Part shown: piece by piece, positions 6,313 to 14,421 of the stretch
How positions within the stretch are numbered: the first letter of the stretch is position 1
How the letters are laid out: the number at the start of each line of letters is the position of its first letter
NCBI GenBank assembly: GCA_031296105.1
Contig: JARLGJ010000014.1
Span: 17,535 to 81,534, forward strand
Reading direction: 5' to 3'
Length of the DNA: 64,000 nt
From: Acidobacteriota bacterium
GTDB lineage: Bacteria > Acidobacteriota > Terriglobia > Terriglobales > Acidobacteriaceae
Notes under the pieces: generated by a model
The model's input: the letters and a program-made list of their open reading frames with translations, nothing else
What the model was told of the DNA's origin: nothing
Databases searched by the model: none
Position numbers and translations under genes: made by a program

Positions 6313-7674
6313 GTGGACGAACTGCTGCGCCATGACGCGGTGCAGGCCCTGAGCGGCGCCTACGGACGAGCCAGTGTGACCGAAGCGGCGCGTGTGGTGC
6401 TCAGCGACCTGCGCGCGGCGATTGCCCGCGGAGAGGTGGACGATGCCGGGCTGGAGGGCGCGCGCGATGGGCTGGCGGCGGCGCTGTGCAACAAGCTGGA
6501 GCAGGATGCGCAATGCTCTCTGCGGAGGGTCATCAACGCCACCGGCGTGTTGATCCACACCAACCTGGGCCGCTCGCCGCTTTCGCCAAAAGTTGTGCAG
6601 CACATTGCGGAGATCACCACCGGCTACAGCAATCTTGAGTTCGATCTGGAAAAGGGCGAGCGCGGCAGCCGCAATCAGCACGCGCAGAATCTCTTTGAGC
6701 GGCTCTTTGCCCGCCACGGCATTCAGGAGGCGCGCACGGCGGTGGTGAACAACAACGCCGCCGCGGTAATGCTGGCGCTGGCGGCGCTGGCCGAGGGCGG
6801 AGAGGTCATCGTCTCGCGCGGTGAGCTGGTGGAGATTGGCGGCTCGTTCCGCATTCCGGACATCATGGCACGCTCGGGAGCCATCCTGCACGAGGTGGGC
6901 ACCACCAACCGCACGCGGGTGGGCGACTACGAACAGGCCATCAACGAGCGCACCAAGCTGCTGCTGCGGGTGCACCGCTCGAACTTTGAGATTGTCGGCT
7001 TCACCGAGCGTCCTGAACTGAGCGAGCTGGTAGAACTGGGCCGCCGCAAAGGCATTCCGGTGATGGAAGATCTAGGCTCCGGCGCGCTGGTGGATTTGCT
7101 CGAATTGGGCATACGCGACGAGCCGAACGTTTACGACTCGCTGCACGCGGGCGTGGCGCTAGTCACCTACAGCGGAGACAAGCTGCTGGGCGGGCCGCAG
7201 GCGGGTCTGCTGAGCGGCGAGCCGGCGCTGGTGCAGAAGATCGCAAAGCATCCGCTCTTCCGTGCCCTGCGGGCCGACAAGCTCTGCTACGCCGCTCTGG
7301 AAGCCACTCTGTTGAGCTATCTGCGCGAGGAGTACGATGAGATTCCCCTGCTGCGCATGATGCGCACGCCGCTTGCGGAAGTGCGGCGGCGCTGCGAGGC
7401 CCTGGCCGCGGTGGTGCCGGAGTTTGCTGCTGAACTGCTGCCAACCGAGGCGATGATTGGCGGCGGAGCGGCCGCAGGGAAAAGCCTGCCCAGCTTTGCC
7501 GTGGCGCTTTTGCCAGGCGCGGACGGCGCCAATGCGCTGGCGCGGAGGCTGCGCGAACTGGCTGTGCCAGTGATTGCGCGGGTGGAGCAGGATCGCGTGC
7601 TGCTGGATTTGCGCACGGTTCCGCCGGAGGAAGACGCATACCTGGCGCAGGTCTTGCGCGGACTGACGCTCTAG
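6313..7674 (+). CDS. selA: L-seryl-tRNA(Sec) selenium transferase SelA
   Basis: SelA is a PLP enzyme that converts Ser-tRNA(Sec) to Sec-tRNA(Sec) with selenophosphate. Visible blocks are INATGVLIHTNLGRSPL, YSNLEFDLEKGERGSR, VNNNAAAVMLAL, EDLGSGALVDL and TYSGDKLLGGPQAGL, which holds the PLP lysine (SGDKLLGG). 453 aa are read from GTG 6313. The homologous-looking N-terminus (ELFRRIPSVDELLRHD) actually extends upstream in the same open frame, where no ATG, GTG or TTG exists before the stop at 6208; CTG 6292 or another non-standard start is possible. It is followed after 34 bp by selD, so the pair is probably one transcript. Confidence 0.92.
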   Translation: MDELLRHDAVQALSGAYGRASVTEAARVVLSDLRAAIARGEVDDAGLEGARDGLAAALCNKLEQDAQCSLRRVINATGVLIHTNLGRSPLSPKVVQHIAEITTGYSNLEFDLEKGERGSRNQHAQNLFERLFARHGIQEARTAVVNNNAAAVMLALAALAEGGEVIVSRGELVEIGGSFRIPDIMARSGAILHEVGTTNRTRVGDYEQAINERTKLLLRVHRSNFEIVGFTERPELSELVELGRRKGIPVMEDLGSGALVDLLELGIRDEPNVYDSLHAGVALVTYSGDKLLGGPQAGLLSGEPALVQKIAKHPLFRALRADKLCYAALEATLLSYLREEYDEIPLLRMMRTPLAEVRRRCEALAAVVPEFAAELLPTEAMIGGGAAAGKSLPSFAVALLPGADGANALARRLRELAVPVIARVEQDRVLLDLRTVPPEEDAYLAQVLRGLTL

Positions 7675-7708
7675 CGTTGTGCACCAGTTCCGTTTACCAT
7701 TCAATACG

Positions 7709-8755
7709 ATGTCCGAAGAGAAACCAATTCGGTTGACGCAGACGGTTGCCGCCGCTGGTTGAGCAAGCAAACTAAGTCCGGCGGTGCTGGACTCGGTGCT
7801 TGGGAAATTAGCCCGGCAACAAGACGCGAACGTGCTGGTTGGATTTGATAAATCCGACGACGCCGGAGTGTATCTACTCACTCCGGAGCTGGCGTTGGTG
7901 CAAACAGTGGACTTCTTCACCCCCATCGCCGACGATCCCTACACCTACGGACAGATTGCCGCGACCAACGCCCTGAGCGACGTGTACGCCATGGGCGGCG
8001 TGCCGCGCACAGCCCTGACCATGGTGTGCTTCCCGGAGAAGGAAGACATCGGCATTCTGGAGCAGATCCTGGCCGGCGGCCTCAGCAAAATGATCGAAGC
8101 CGGTTGCACGGTGATTGGCGGCCACAGCATTCGCGACACCGAGATGAAATTCGGCTACGCGGTGACCGGAACCATCGACCCGCGGCGCATTCTGACGAAC
8201 TCCGGCGCGCACGTGGGCGACCGCCTGGTGCTGACCAAGTCGCTGGGCACGGGACTGATCTCCACGGCGGCGAAGTTCGAGGCCTGCCAGCCGGAGTGGC
8301 TGGAGGCGTCCATGCGGGCCATGACGACCTTGAACCGCGAAGCCTCCGCCATCTGCCTGAAGTATGACGTGCACTCCATGACCGACGTGACCGGCTTTGG
8401 TTTGCTGGGGCACGCGCGGGAGATGGCGCTGGGCTCAAACGTGGGGATGATTCTTCACGCGGCAAAGCTCCCCATTCTGCCGGGAGCGATGGAGTGCATC
8501 GAGCAGGGACTCGTCCCCGGAGGGCTGCACAAGACGCGCGAGTTTGTCTCCTGCTGCATACAACGCGACGCCGCGGTGGCGGAAGAGTTCGAGATGCTGA
8601 TGTGCGACCCGCAGACGGCCGGAGGGTTGCTGGTGTCGGTGGCCGCCGGTGAAGCGCAGACGATGGTGGCGGAGTTGCGCGCCGCGGGCGTGGGCGCGGT
8701 GGAGATCGGCGAGATTGTGCCGCGCACTTCGCCGCCAATCCATATCGTCGAGTAG
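7709..8755 (+). CDS. selD: Selenide, water dikinase SelD (selenoprotein, Sec18)
   Basis: SelD makes selenophosphate from selenide and ATP, the selenium donor for SelA. I start at ATG 7709 and read through an in-frame TGA at 7760-7762 as selenocysteine. The N-terminus then becomes LTQTVAAAG-U-ASKLSPAVLD, the site where other SelD proteins have Cys or Sec, followed by the Lys-containing loop. Downstream are VDFFTPIADDPYTYGQIAATNALSDVYAMGG, GGHSIRDTEMKFGYAVTG and DVTGFGLLGHA, all typical. With Sec the length is 348 aa, normal for the family; without read-through the catalytic residue would be lost. A SECIS-like hairpin follows the TGA. Confidence 0.93.
7775..7793 (+). promoter_or_regulatory. bSECIS hairpin of selD
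   Basis: A stem of 8 bp (AGTCCGGC with GCTGGACT, one G-U pair) closes a GGT loop. It starts 12 nt after the UGA. Bacterial SelB recognises such a loop with exposed G-U at this distance. The two formate dehydrogenase genes have equivalent hairpins. Confidence 0.85.
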
Positions 8756-8788
8756 CGGCTTCCGTATAGATTTACAAATATAAATTTA

Positions 8789-10681
8789 TTACAAAATGAT
8801 GCGCGCATCGCCCGCGCGGCGCGTCACGTGCTCGCGGTCCAGGTGCTCCAGCAGCGGAATCGCGTGCTTGCGGGTGACGCCGGTGAGTTCCTTGAAGCGC
8901 GCCACGTCGATTTGCGGCGACTTGGACTTGTAGTCGCGCACCAGCCGTTTCAATTCTTCAAGCGCGCGCTGATGAAAGACCAGGTCGTCCGAAATTTTTA
9001 TGAGCACCTTTTCCCGCAGCAGCAGAGTGACGATCTTCTGTGCGCGCGCGGCATCCACCTTGGCTCCGGCCAGCGCTTCCTTCAAGGTGGGAACCTTCCA
9101 ACCGGCCTTGGCGAAGAGATCTTCAATCTGCCGCTTGGTCTCGGCCTCGTCGTCCTGCATCACAACATTCTTGCCGGGCAGGTGAACCTGGTCGCCGGTC
9201 GTGGCCAGCTTGCTGGCCGCCACGAGCGTATCCAGCGCGCCGAGAAAGACGGGGCGCGGCGCTTCGGCGCGCTCCATCAACTCCTGCCGGTTGATGCCGC
9301 CCGCGAGAGGATTGGCTTTTTGGAACTTCCCCACCGCGGCGAAGAGGTCGTTTTGAATGATCGTGAATTCCGCGGCGGCGATGAGCACTTCAGCAAAGGC
9401 GCGCACGGCACCGTCGCGCGTGGCCACGTTCAGGGCGCTCTTCAGGCGCGCGGCGGACCATCCGGTTTCATGCGCGGCATCTTCCAGGGTGAGGCCGCTG
9501 CGTAGGCGGCGGGTTACGAGAAATGCCAGGCGCTCGGCGTCCGGCGCGGAGAGCAGTTTTGCCAGGGCTTCCACGCGCGCCGCGGGCTTGAGCTTGCGCA
9601 AGGGGCGCACGTCGGCCACTACCCCGCCGCCGATGGTGGTGACCGGCGAGAAGCGCCGCAGAATGAAGCGGTCTCCGGGGGCGCAGGCGATGGGCTGTGC
9701 GGTGCGCAGTTGCGCCCACGCCGTCTGGCCGGGCAGCAGTTCCTCAACGCCATAGAGTTTGACGGCCGCGACCAGCTCGGCGGTGAACAGGTGCAGATGC
9801 ACGCGGGCGCGGTTCTTCAGCACGGGTGCATCGCTCAGCAAGGTGAACTGCACGTCCAGGCGGTGCGTGGGGACTAGCAGGTTGCGCTCGGCCAGCACTT
9901 GTCCGCGCTCGATCTCCTCCGGGGCAATGCCCGCCAGGTTGACGGCCGTGCGCTGTCCGGCCAGTGCCTCGGCGGTGTCCTTGCCATGCGTTTGCAAGCC
10001 GCGCACGCGCACGCGGCGGCCGGTGGGCAGAATCTCGACTTCGTCTTCCTTGCGCAGTCGTCCGGCGATGAGCGTGCCGGTGACAACCGTGCCGAAGCCC
10101 TTGATGGTGAAAACGCGATCGACGGGCAGGCGGAAGGGCGTGGCGGCATCCTTCTGCGAGACCTCGGAGGCCATGCGCGCCAGCTCGCTCTTGAGCTGCT
10201 CCAAACCTTCTCCAGTAAAAGCGCTGACCTCTACGATGGGCGCGCCTTCCAGGAACGAGCCGCGCACGAACTCTTCCAGCTCCATGCGCACCAGTTGGCG
10301 CGTGTCGGAGTCCACCAGATCGCACTTGGTAATGACGACGATGCCGCGCGGAACCTGGAGCAGGCGGCAGATGTCAAAGTGCTCGCGCGTTTGCGGCTTA
10401 ATGGAATCTTCGGCGCTCACCACGAGCAGCACCAGGTCCATGCCGCCGACGCCGGCCAGCATGTTGCGCACAAAGCGCTCGTGGCCCGGGACATCGACAA
10501 ATCCCAGCCGAAGGCCGCCTTGCGGCGTTGGCAGCGTGGCGTGGGCAAAGCCGAGTTCGATGGTGATGCCGCGGCGTTTTTCTTCGGCCAGGCGGTCGGC
10601 GTCTATGCCGGTGAGCGCTTTGACCAGCGCCGTTTTGCCATGGTCAATGTGGCCGGCGGTGCCGACGATCACGGATTTCAT
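8789..10681 (-). CDS. selB: Selenocysteine-specific elongation factor SelB
   Basis: 630 aa. The GTPase domain has [11 protein letters not shown] (residues 8-18), DVPGHERFV and ITKCDL; EF-Tu-like domains 2 and 3 follow, and the last ~250 residues are the winged-helix repeats that bind the SECIS loop (ending [20 protein letters not shown]). SelB delivers Sec-tRNA to UGA codons marked by SECIS. It is convergent with selD (33 bp apart, no obvious terminator) and lies 51 bp downstream of tRNA-Sec on the same strand, so the tRNA and selB may share a transcript. Confidence 0.95.
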   Translation of the reverse strand: MKSVIVGTAGHIDHGKTALVKALTGIDADRLAEEKRRGITIELGFAHATLPTPQGGLRLGFVDVPGHERFVRNMLAGVGGMDLVLLVVSAEDSIKPQTREHFDICRLLQVPRGIVVITKCDLVDSDTRQLVRMELEEFVRGSFLEGAPIVEVSAFTGEGLEQLKSELARMASEVSQKDAATPFRLPVDRVFTIKGFGTVVTGTLIAGRLRKEDEVEILPTGRRVRVRGLQTHGKDTAEALAGQRTAVNLAGIAPEEIERGQVLAERNLLVPTHRLDVQFTLLSDAPVLKNRARVHLHLFTAELVAAVKLYGVEELLPGQTAWAQLRTAQPIACAPGDRFILRRFSPVTTIGGGVVADVRPLRKLKPAARVEALAKLLSAPDAERLAFLVTRRLRSGLTLEDAAHETGWSAARLKSALNVATRDGAVRAFAEVLIAAAEFTIIQNDLFAAVGKFQKANPLAGGINRQELMERAEAPRPVFLGALDTLVAASKLATTGDQVHLPGKNVVMQDDEAETKRQIEDLFAKAGWKVPTLKEALAGAKVDAARAQKIVTLLLREKVLIKISDDLVFHQRALEELKRLVRDYKSKSPQIDVARFKELTGVTRKHAIPLLEHLDREHVTRRAGDARIIL

Positions 10682-10732
10682 GGGACTACATTAAGCCTGC
10701 TGGGATGGGGCGCACAAGGAGGAGAGGGAAGT

Positions 10733-10830
10733 TGGCGGAAGCGCGTGTGAGTCGAACACACCAGAGACAGGATGAACTGCCTCCCTCCGGTTTTGAAGAC
10801 CGGGAGCATCACCGGATACTCCGCGCTTCC
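10733..10830 (-). tRNA. selC: tRNA-Sec (anticodon TCA)
   Basis: 98 nt including encoded CCA. The acceptor stem is 8 bp (GGAAGCGC with GCGCTTCC), longer than the usual 7, as expected for tRNA-Sec. Anticodon stem CCGGT/ACCGG encloses loop CTTCAAA, giving anticodon TCA at 10794-10796. A long variable arm and a 5-bp T stem (GTGTG/CACAC with TTCGACT) complete the structure. It lies upstream of selB on the same strand. Confidence 0.95.
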
Positions 10831-10837
10831 ATGTTTC

Positions 10838-10843
10838 ATACTA
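10838..10843 (-). promoter_or_regulatory. Possible -10 element of tRNA-Sec/selB
   Basis: On the minus strand TAGTAT sits 7 nt upstream of the tRNA-Sec 5' end. No good -35 box is seen at the proper distance, so this is tentative. Confidence 0.3.
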
Positions 10844-10928
10844 CACGGGGCGAGCAGATTTGGTGCGCGGGAGTTATCCTAACAAGTTGCAGGGCAAGCC
10901 AGTTCATTCTGGAAAGGATATTGGGAGC

Positions 10929-11270
10929 ATGAGTTATCTTTTTGTGTTCAACGACACGCCGTACGGCAATCAGCGAACTTTTAACGGAATGCGCTGGGCA
11001 CTGACGCAGGCGCGCAAAACAAAGATCAAGGTCTTTCTGCTGGGAGACGGCGTGACTGCGGCCCTGGCGGGCTTCAATCCGGCCAGCGCCGATTACAACC
11101 CGCAGGAGATGCTGGCGGGCATTGCCGCCACCGGCGCGGAAATTGCCGCCTGCGGAACCTGCCTGGAGTCGCGCGGCATGTTGCAGGCGCTCATCCCGCA
11201 GGTGCAGCGCGGCACGCTGGACATGCTGTGCGATTGGTCCTCCGAGGCCGACAAGGTCGTCACGTTCTAG
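10929..11270 (+). CDS. DsrE-family sulfur-relay-like protein
   Basis: 113 aa from ATG 10929 (ribosome-binding GGGAG close upstream). The fold pattern is that of DsrE/TusD proteins: beta strand YLFVFNDTPYGNQRTFNGMRWALTQ, strand KIKVFLLGDGVTAAL, then the conserved cysteine loop AACGTCLESRG and a final strand. DsrE-type proteins carry persulfide on such a cysteine. It sits between tRNA-Sec and fdhE, divergent from the former, so a sulfur or selenium carrier role for formate dehydrogenase maturation is conceivable, but that is inference from position only. Confidence 0.75.
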   Translation: MSYLFVFNDTPYGNQRTFNGMRWALTQARKTKIKVFLLGDGVTAALAGFNPASADYNPQEMLAGIAATGAEIAACGTCLESRGMLQALIPQVQRGTLDMLCDWSSEADKVVTF

Positions 11271-11304
11271 GCGTACCGGCACTGGCCGGCCGCGGCGGAG
11301 AGGA

Positions 11305-12123
11305 TTACAACTCCAGCAGCGCGCCGGCCTTGCGCTCCAGGCCGTTCTGCCGCGCCACCAGATCCAGGTGCAGGCTGGCCCAGTCGGAGAGGAACAGGTC
11401 CATGTTCTCGCGGCCGGTGTAGGTTTTCAGGTATCCATTACAAAGTTTGCAGTGGTCCAGGCGGAAGAGCGGTTCTTCTTCGCTGGTAAAGATCTCCAGC
11501 TCCTTGGGGTCCACGTTGTCACAGAAGGCGCAGCCGATGCGGCGGAATTGCCACGAAGTGCGGCAGTAGCCGCAGACCAGCTTGCGCGGCGTGTTGGCAA
11601 GGATCGAGGCCATTGCCGGCGGCGCACCGCACACCGGACAATCCCCGTGCCCCCAGTCGTCTTCCTTGCGTAGTTCGGCAAAGCTGTTGAGCACGGGTTG
11701 CAGGGCGCGCACAATGGCCGGCCATGCCAACAAGCGCAGCAGGCCCGAAGAATCCACCGGAGGATGCGTGGGGTCGCCGTTGTACACCCACTGAATGGCC
11801 GCGGCGGGCGCGTCGGCGCCACTGCGGAGATGGTCGAGCAGAGACTGTGCCGATGGCTGGATGGATTCCGTCAAGCCGATCGCAACGAGGCTTTCCAGGG
11901 CCTGCGACAGCACGCTGCCGGCGGCCTGGGCATAGATGAGTTGATCGGTGTTTTCCAGCAGAGGGATGCCCTGGACGTATTTCTCCAGGATGGGCGCCCA
12001 CTGCGGCATAGCAATTTCACCGGCCTTGGCGCCGGCAAAGGCGGCGGTAATCTTCTGCTCGAACTCCGCGACCTCGCGGAGATAGGGGTGCGATTCGATC
12101 CAGTGTTCCTGCGCAGTAGCCAT
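11305..12123 (-). CDS. fdhE: Formate dehydrogenase accessory protein FdhE (copy 1)
   Basis: FdhE assists maturation or oxygen protection of exported formate dehydrogenases. 272 aa from ATG 12123. The C-terminal half has the rubredoxin-like four-pair cysteine pattern CPVCG (about residue 168), CGYC, CAFC and CKLC, followed by TYTGRENMDLFLSDWASLHLD. The N-terminal helical region is typical. It lies downstream of the FDH-1 genes on the same strand, separated by a strong hairpin at 12194-12218. A second, divergent FdhE (27660-28409) accompanies FDH-2. Confidence 0.88.
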   Translation of the reverse strand: MATAQEHWIESHPYLREVAEFEQKITAAFAGAKAGEIAMPQWAPILEKYVQGIPLLENTDQLIYAQAAGSVLSQALESLVAIGLTESIQPSAQSLLDHLRSGADAPAAAIQWVYNGDPTHPPVDSSGLLRLLAWPAIVRALQPVLNSFAELRKEDDWGHGDCPVCGAPPAMASILANTPRKLVCGYCRTSWQFRRIGCAFCDNVDPKELEIFTSEEEPLFRLDHCKLCNGYLKTYTGRENMDLFLSDWASLHLDLVARQNGLERKAGALLEL

Positions 12124-12193
12124 GAAATATCTTATCCTAAGCCGCCGCCCGCGGCCCACGGGAGGGCGCGCCACGCAGCGGACGGGAAGAAAT

Positions 12194-12218
12194 GGGGCCG
12201 GAGAAAATCTCCGGCCCC
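12194..12218 (-). terminator. Hairpin/terminator between FDH-1 membrane subunit and fdhE
   Basis: Perfect 11-bp stem (GGGGCCGGAGA with TCTCCGGCCCC) and AAA loop, followed on the minus strand by ATTTCTTCC. The weak U tract suggests it may attenuate rather than fully stop transcription into fdhE. Confidence 0.6.
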
Positions 12219-12234
12219 TGTTTGGTTTGCAGGT

Positions 12235-14421
12235 TTAGTCGGCGGCGGCAGCCGAGTGCGACGTTTCCTTTGGCAGGATGGGCAGGTAGTTCACTCCCAA
12301 CCGGAAGAGGAAGACGGTCGCGGCAACCATTCCCACCGAGATGCCCCACTCAACGAGCGAAGGCATGTAGTGGAGCGGTCCGAGCTGCGGCATGGCGCCC
12401 TTCAGATCCATGGCATAAACCACACCATTCCAGCGGTTCCAGATAACGCCGAGAACCACCAGGGCGCTGGCCACGTTGAGAACCTTCGGGTTGTTGCGCA
12501 GCTTGGCCGAGCCCAGCAGGATCAGCGGCAGCACGCCCATCAGTCCGATTTCGACAAGGAAGTCGAGCCCGCGCAGGTTGGCCGGGATCTGGCTGAACTG
12601 CCCGCGCACCGCCAGGTCGCCGAAGCGGACCGCCAGGTACACGAGCAGCGCCCAGAAGCCGAGCTGGCCCATGGAGGACAACTCGTTCATGCGCAGGCTG
12701 CGCTTGTAGCCCTTGGCAATCCACATTTCCACCTGAATCATCAGCGCGATTCCGGCGGCGATGGCCGACAGGAAGTAGCAGATGGGCAGGATGGGTGACC
12801 ACCACAGGTGGCTCATCTTATCCGGCATCAGCAGGTAGAGCGAACCGAGCGAGCTCTGGTGCATGGTGGAGAAGGTGATGGCGCCGATCGCCAGCATGAT
12901 CGGCTCCTTCTTCGCTCCCGGCTTCGGCTTCAGCATGACGGCGAGGGTCGAGAAGACCACCGCGGCCAGTCCCGTCCACAACAGATTGTGCGACAGGATG
13001 AAGACGAAGAGGGAGACGGCGAAGACCACCCACCAATCCGAGTACTGGTTCCACATCTCGCGATACTTCTTCATGCCGAACCAGTCGAGCGGAACCGGAG
13101 CGAACTCCAGAGCCAGCACCGAGAGGTAGAAGGCGATACACCACGCCACTTCAAACATGGCGGAGTGCTTGGGATGATAGAGCAGCAGCGAGTAGGGGTG
13201 CCACGGCAGGCCGAGGTCGGCCAGCAGCGTGATCATCACGAAGGTGTAACTCAGCAGGCCCATGAGCACGGCGCTTCGTCCGATGGCATACAGATCCTGC
13301 CTCCGCAGCACGTAGATGATGCCGGCCGTGGCAAAGGCGCCGGCGGCAATGGCAATCCACGCGAAGTCGAAGACGATCCACAAGCCCCACGCCCAGGTGT
13401 CGGAGAGGCCGGTGGAACCGCCCAGTCCGAGCGCAAAGCGCAGCACGAAGGAAAGCACTCCGAGACCCATCAGGCCCATGAGCACCTTGTTCGTCTGCGA
13501 GTAGAGGTTGCCGCTCACGGGAGCGAACTCGGGATGCGCGTGCTCGTCGTGCAGTCCCTTGGCTTTGGCTTCCGCCTTGGCCACTTCCTCGCGGCGCTTG
13601 CTGATGGCGTAAGTTCCGCTCAACGCGGCGCCCACGCCAACCACTGCCGGAGGCACCGCGCCAAGAGCGATGGCGCTCAGCTTCGGGAAGGCCTCGGACT
13701 GCACCTTGGGGAAACCAAGCTCGGAGAAGGGAGCGCTGGCGAGGTACATCATGTTGGTGCCGCCCGCCTCATTCTCTCCGTAGATGTGGTCCACGTACTT
13801 GCCGGGGTTGTTGGCGATGCGCTGTTTGGCCTCGGCCAGCAGGGCGCCGCGGTCGCCGAACTTGAGGCAGCCCGCCGGGCAGGCCTTTACGCAGGCCGGT
13901 TCGGTATGCTGCGCCGCCCAGGTGGTCTTCTCCGCGGCGGTGAGCGCCACTCCGTTGCGGTACTCGGGTACCTGGGAGGAGATGCGGTCGGCGCAGTGGG
14001 TGCACTTGCGAATGGAAGGATTCAGCGAATCCCATTCCGCGGTGGGCACGCCCCAGGGGCAGGCCCACATGCAGTAACGGCAGCCGATGCAACGCGACTT
14101 GTCATACACAACCGCACCGCTCGGATCCTTGTGCAGAGCAGTCACCGGACAGGCCGAGGCACAGGCCGGATCGTCGCAGTGCATACACTGGCGCTTGACG
14201 AACACCTGGCGGAAGCCGGTGGAAGAGTTCTGGTCATCCACCAGTTTGTCGGCGATGACCACATAGGATTTTGCCGAGAGCCGCTTCGGTTCCTGATAGC
14301 CGAGTCCGGCTTCCGGCGCGGAGGTTTTTTCCGCGGGCAGCTCGTTCCACTGCTTGCAGCTTACCTGGCAGGCGCGGCAACCAATGCACTTGGTGGTATC
14401 GATCAAGGTTGCGCTAGGCAT
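12235..14421 (-). CDS. FDH-1 electron-transfer/membrane subunit: 4Fe-4S ferredoxin fused to NrfD
   Basis: 728 aa. Residues 1-~210 are a four-cluster ferredoxin subunit: CIGCRACQVSCKQW, CMHCDDPACASACP, CIGCRYCMWACPWG, CTHCADR and ACVKACPAG are all visible. Residues ~290-715 are a polytopic NrfD/HybB-like protein with about nine to ten membrane helices. In most relatives these are two polypeptides; here one continuous frame joins them through a linker around residues 230-290 that includes a hydrophobic helix (LSAIALGAVPPAVVGVGAAL). It should pass electrons from the periplasmic catalytic subunit to quinone without heme b. Its start overlaps the fdhA stop by 8 nt, with GGAGGAAACC just before ATG 14421. 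Confidence 0.9.
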   Translation of the reverse strand: MPSATLIDTTKCIGCRACQVSCKQWNELPAEKTSAPEAGLGYQEPKRLSAKSYVVIADKLVDDQNSSTGFRQVFVKRQCMHCDDPACASACPVTALHKDPSGAVVYDKSRCIGCRYCMWACPWGVPTAEWDSLNPSIRKCTHCADRISSQVPEYRNGVALTAAEKTTWAAQHTEPACVKACPAGCLKFGDRGALLAEAKQRIANNPGKYVDHIYGENEAGGTNMMYLASAPFSELGFPKVQSEAFPKLSAIALGAVPPAVVGVGAALSGTYAISKRREEVAKAEAKAKGLHDEHAHPEFAPVSGNLYSQTNKVLMGLMGLGVLSFVLRFALGLGGSTGLSDTWAWGLWIVFDFAWIAIAAGAFATAGIIYVLRRQDLYAIGRSAVLMGLLSYTFVMITLLADLGLPWHPYSLLLYHPKHSAMFEVAWCIAFYLSVLALEFAPVPLDWFGMKKYREMWNQYSDWWVVFAVSLFVFILSHNLLWTGLAAVVFSTLAVMLKPKPGAKKEPIMLAIGAITFSTMHQSSLGSLYLLMPDKMSHLWWSPILPICYFLSAIAAGIALMIQVEMWIAKGYKRSLRMNELSSMGQLGFWALLVYLAVRFGDLAVRGQFSQIPANLRGLDFLVEIGLMGVLPLILLGSAKLRNNPKVLNVASALVVLGVIWNRWNGVVYAMDLKGAMPQLGPLHYMPSLVEWGISVGMVAATVFLFRLGVNYLPILPKETSHSAAAAD

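Noticed and set aside
7763..8755. selD starting at a later GTG/ATG after the UGA
   Set aside because: That start loses the catalytic residue and the N-terminal motif; the upstream ATG 7709 and the SECIS hairpin give a complete enzyme.
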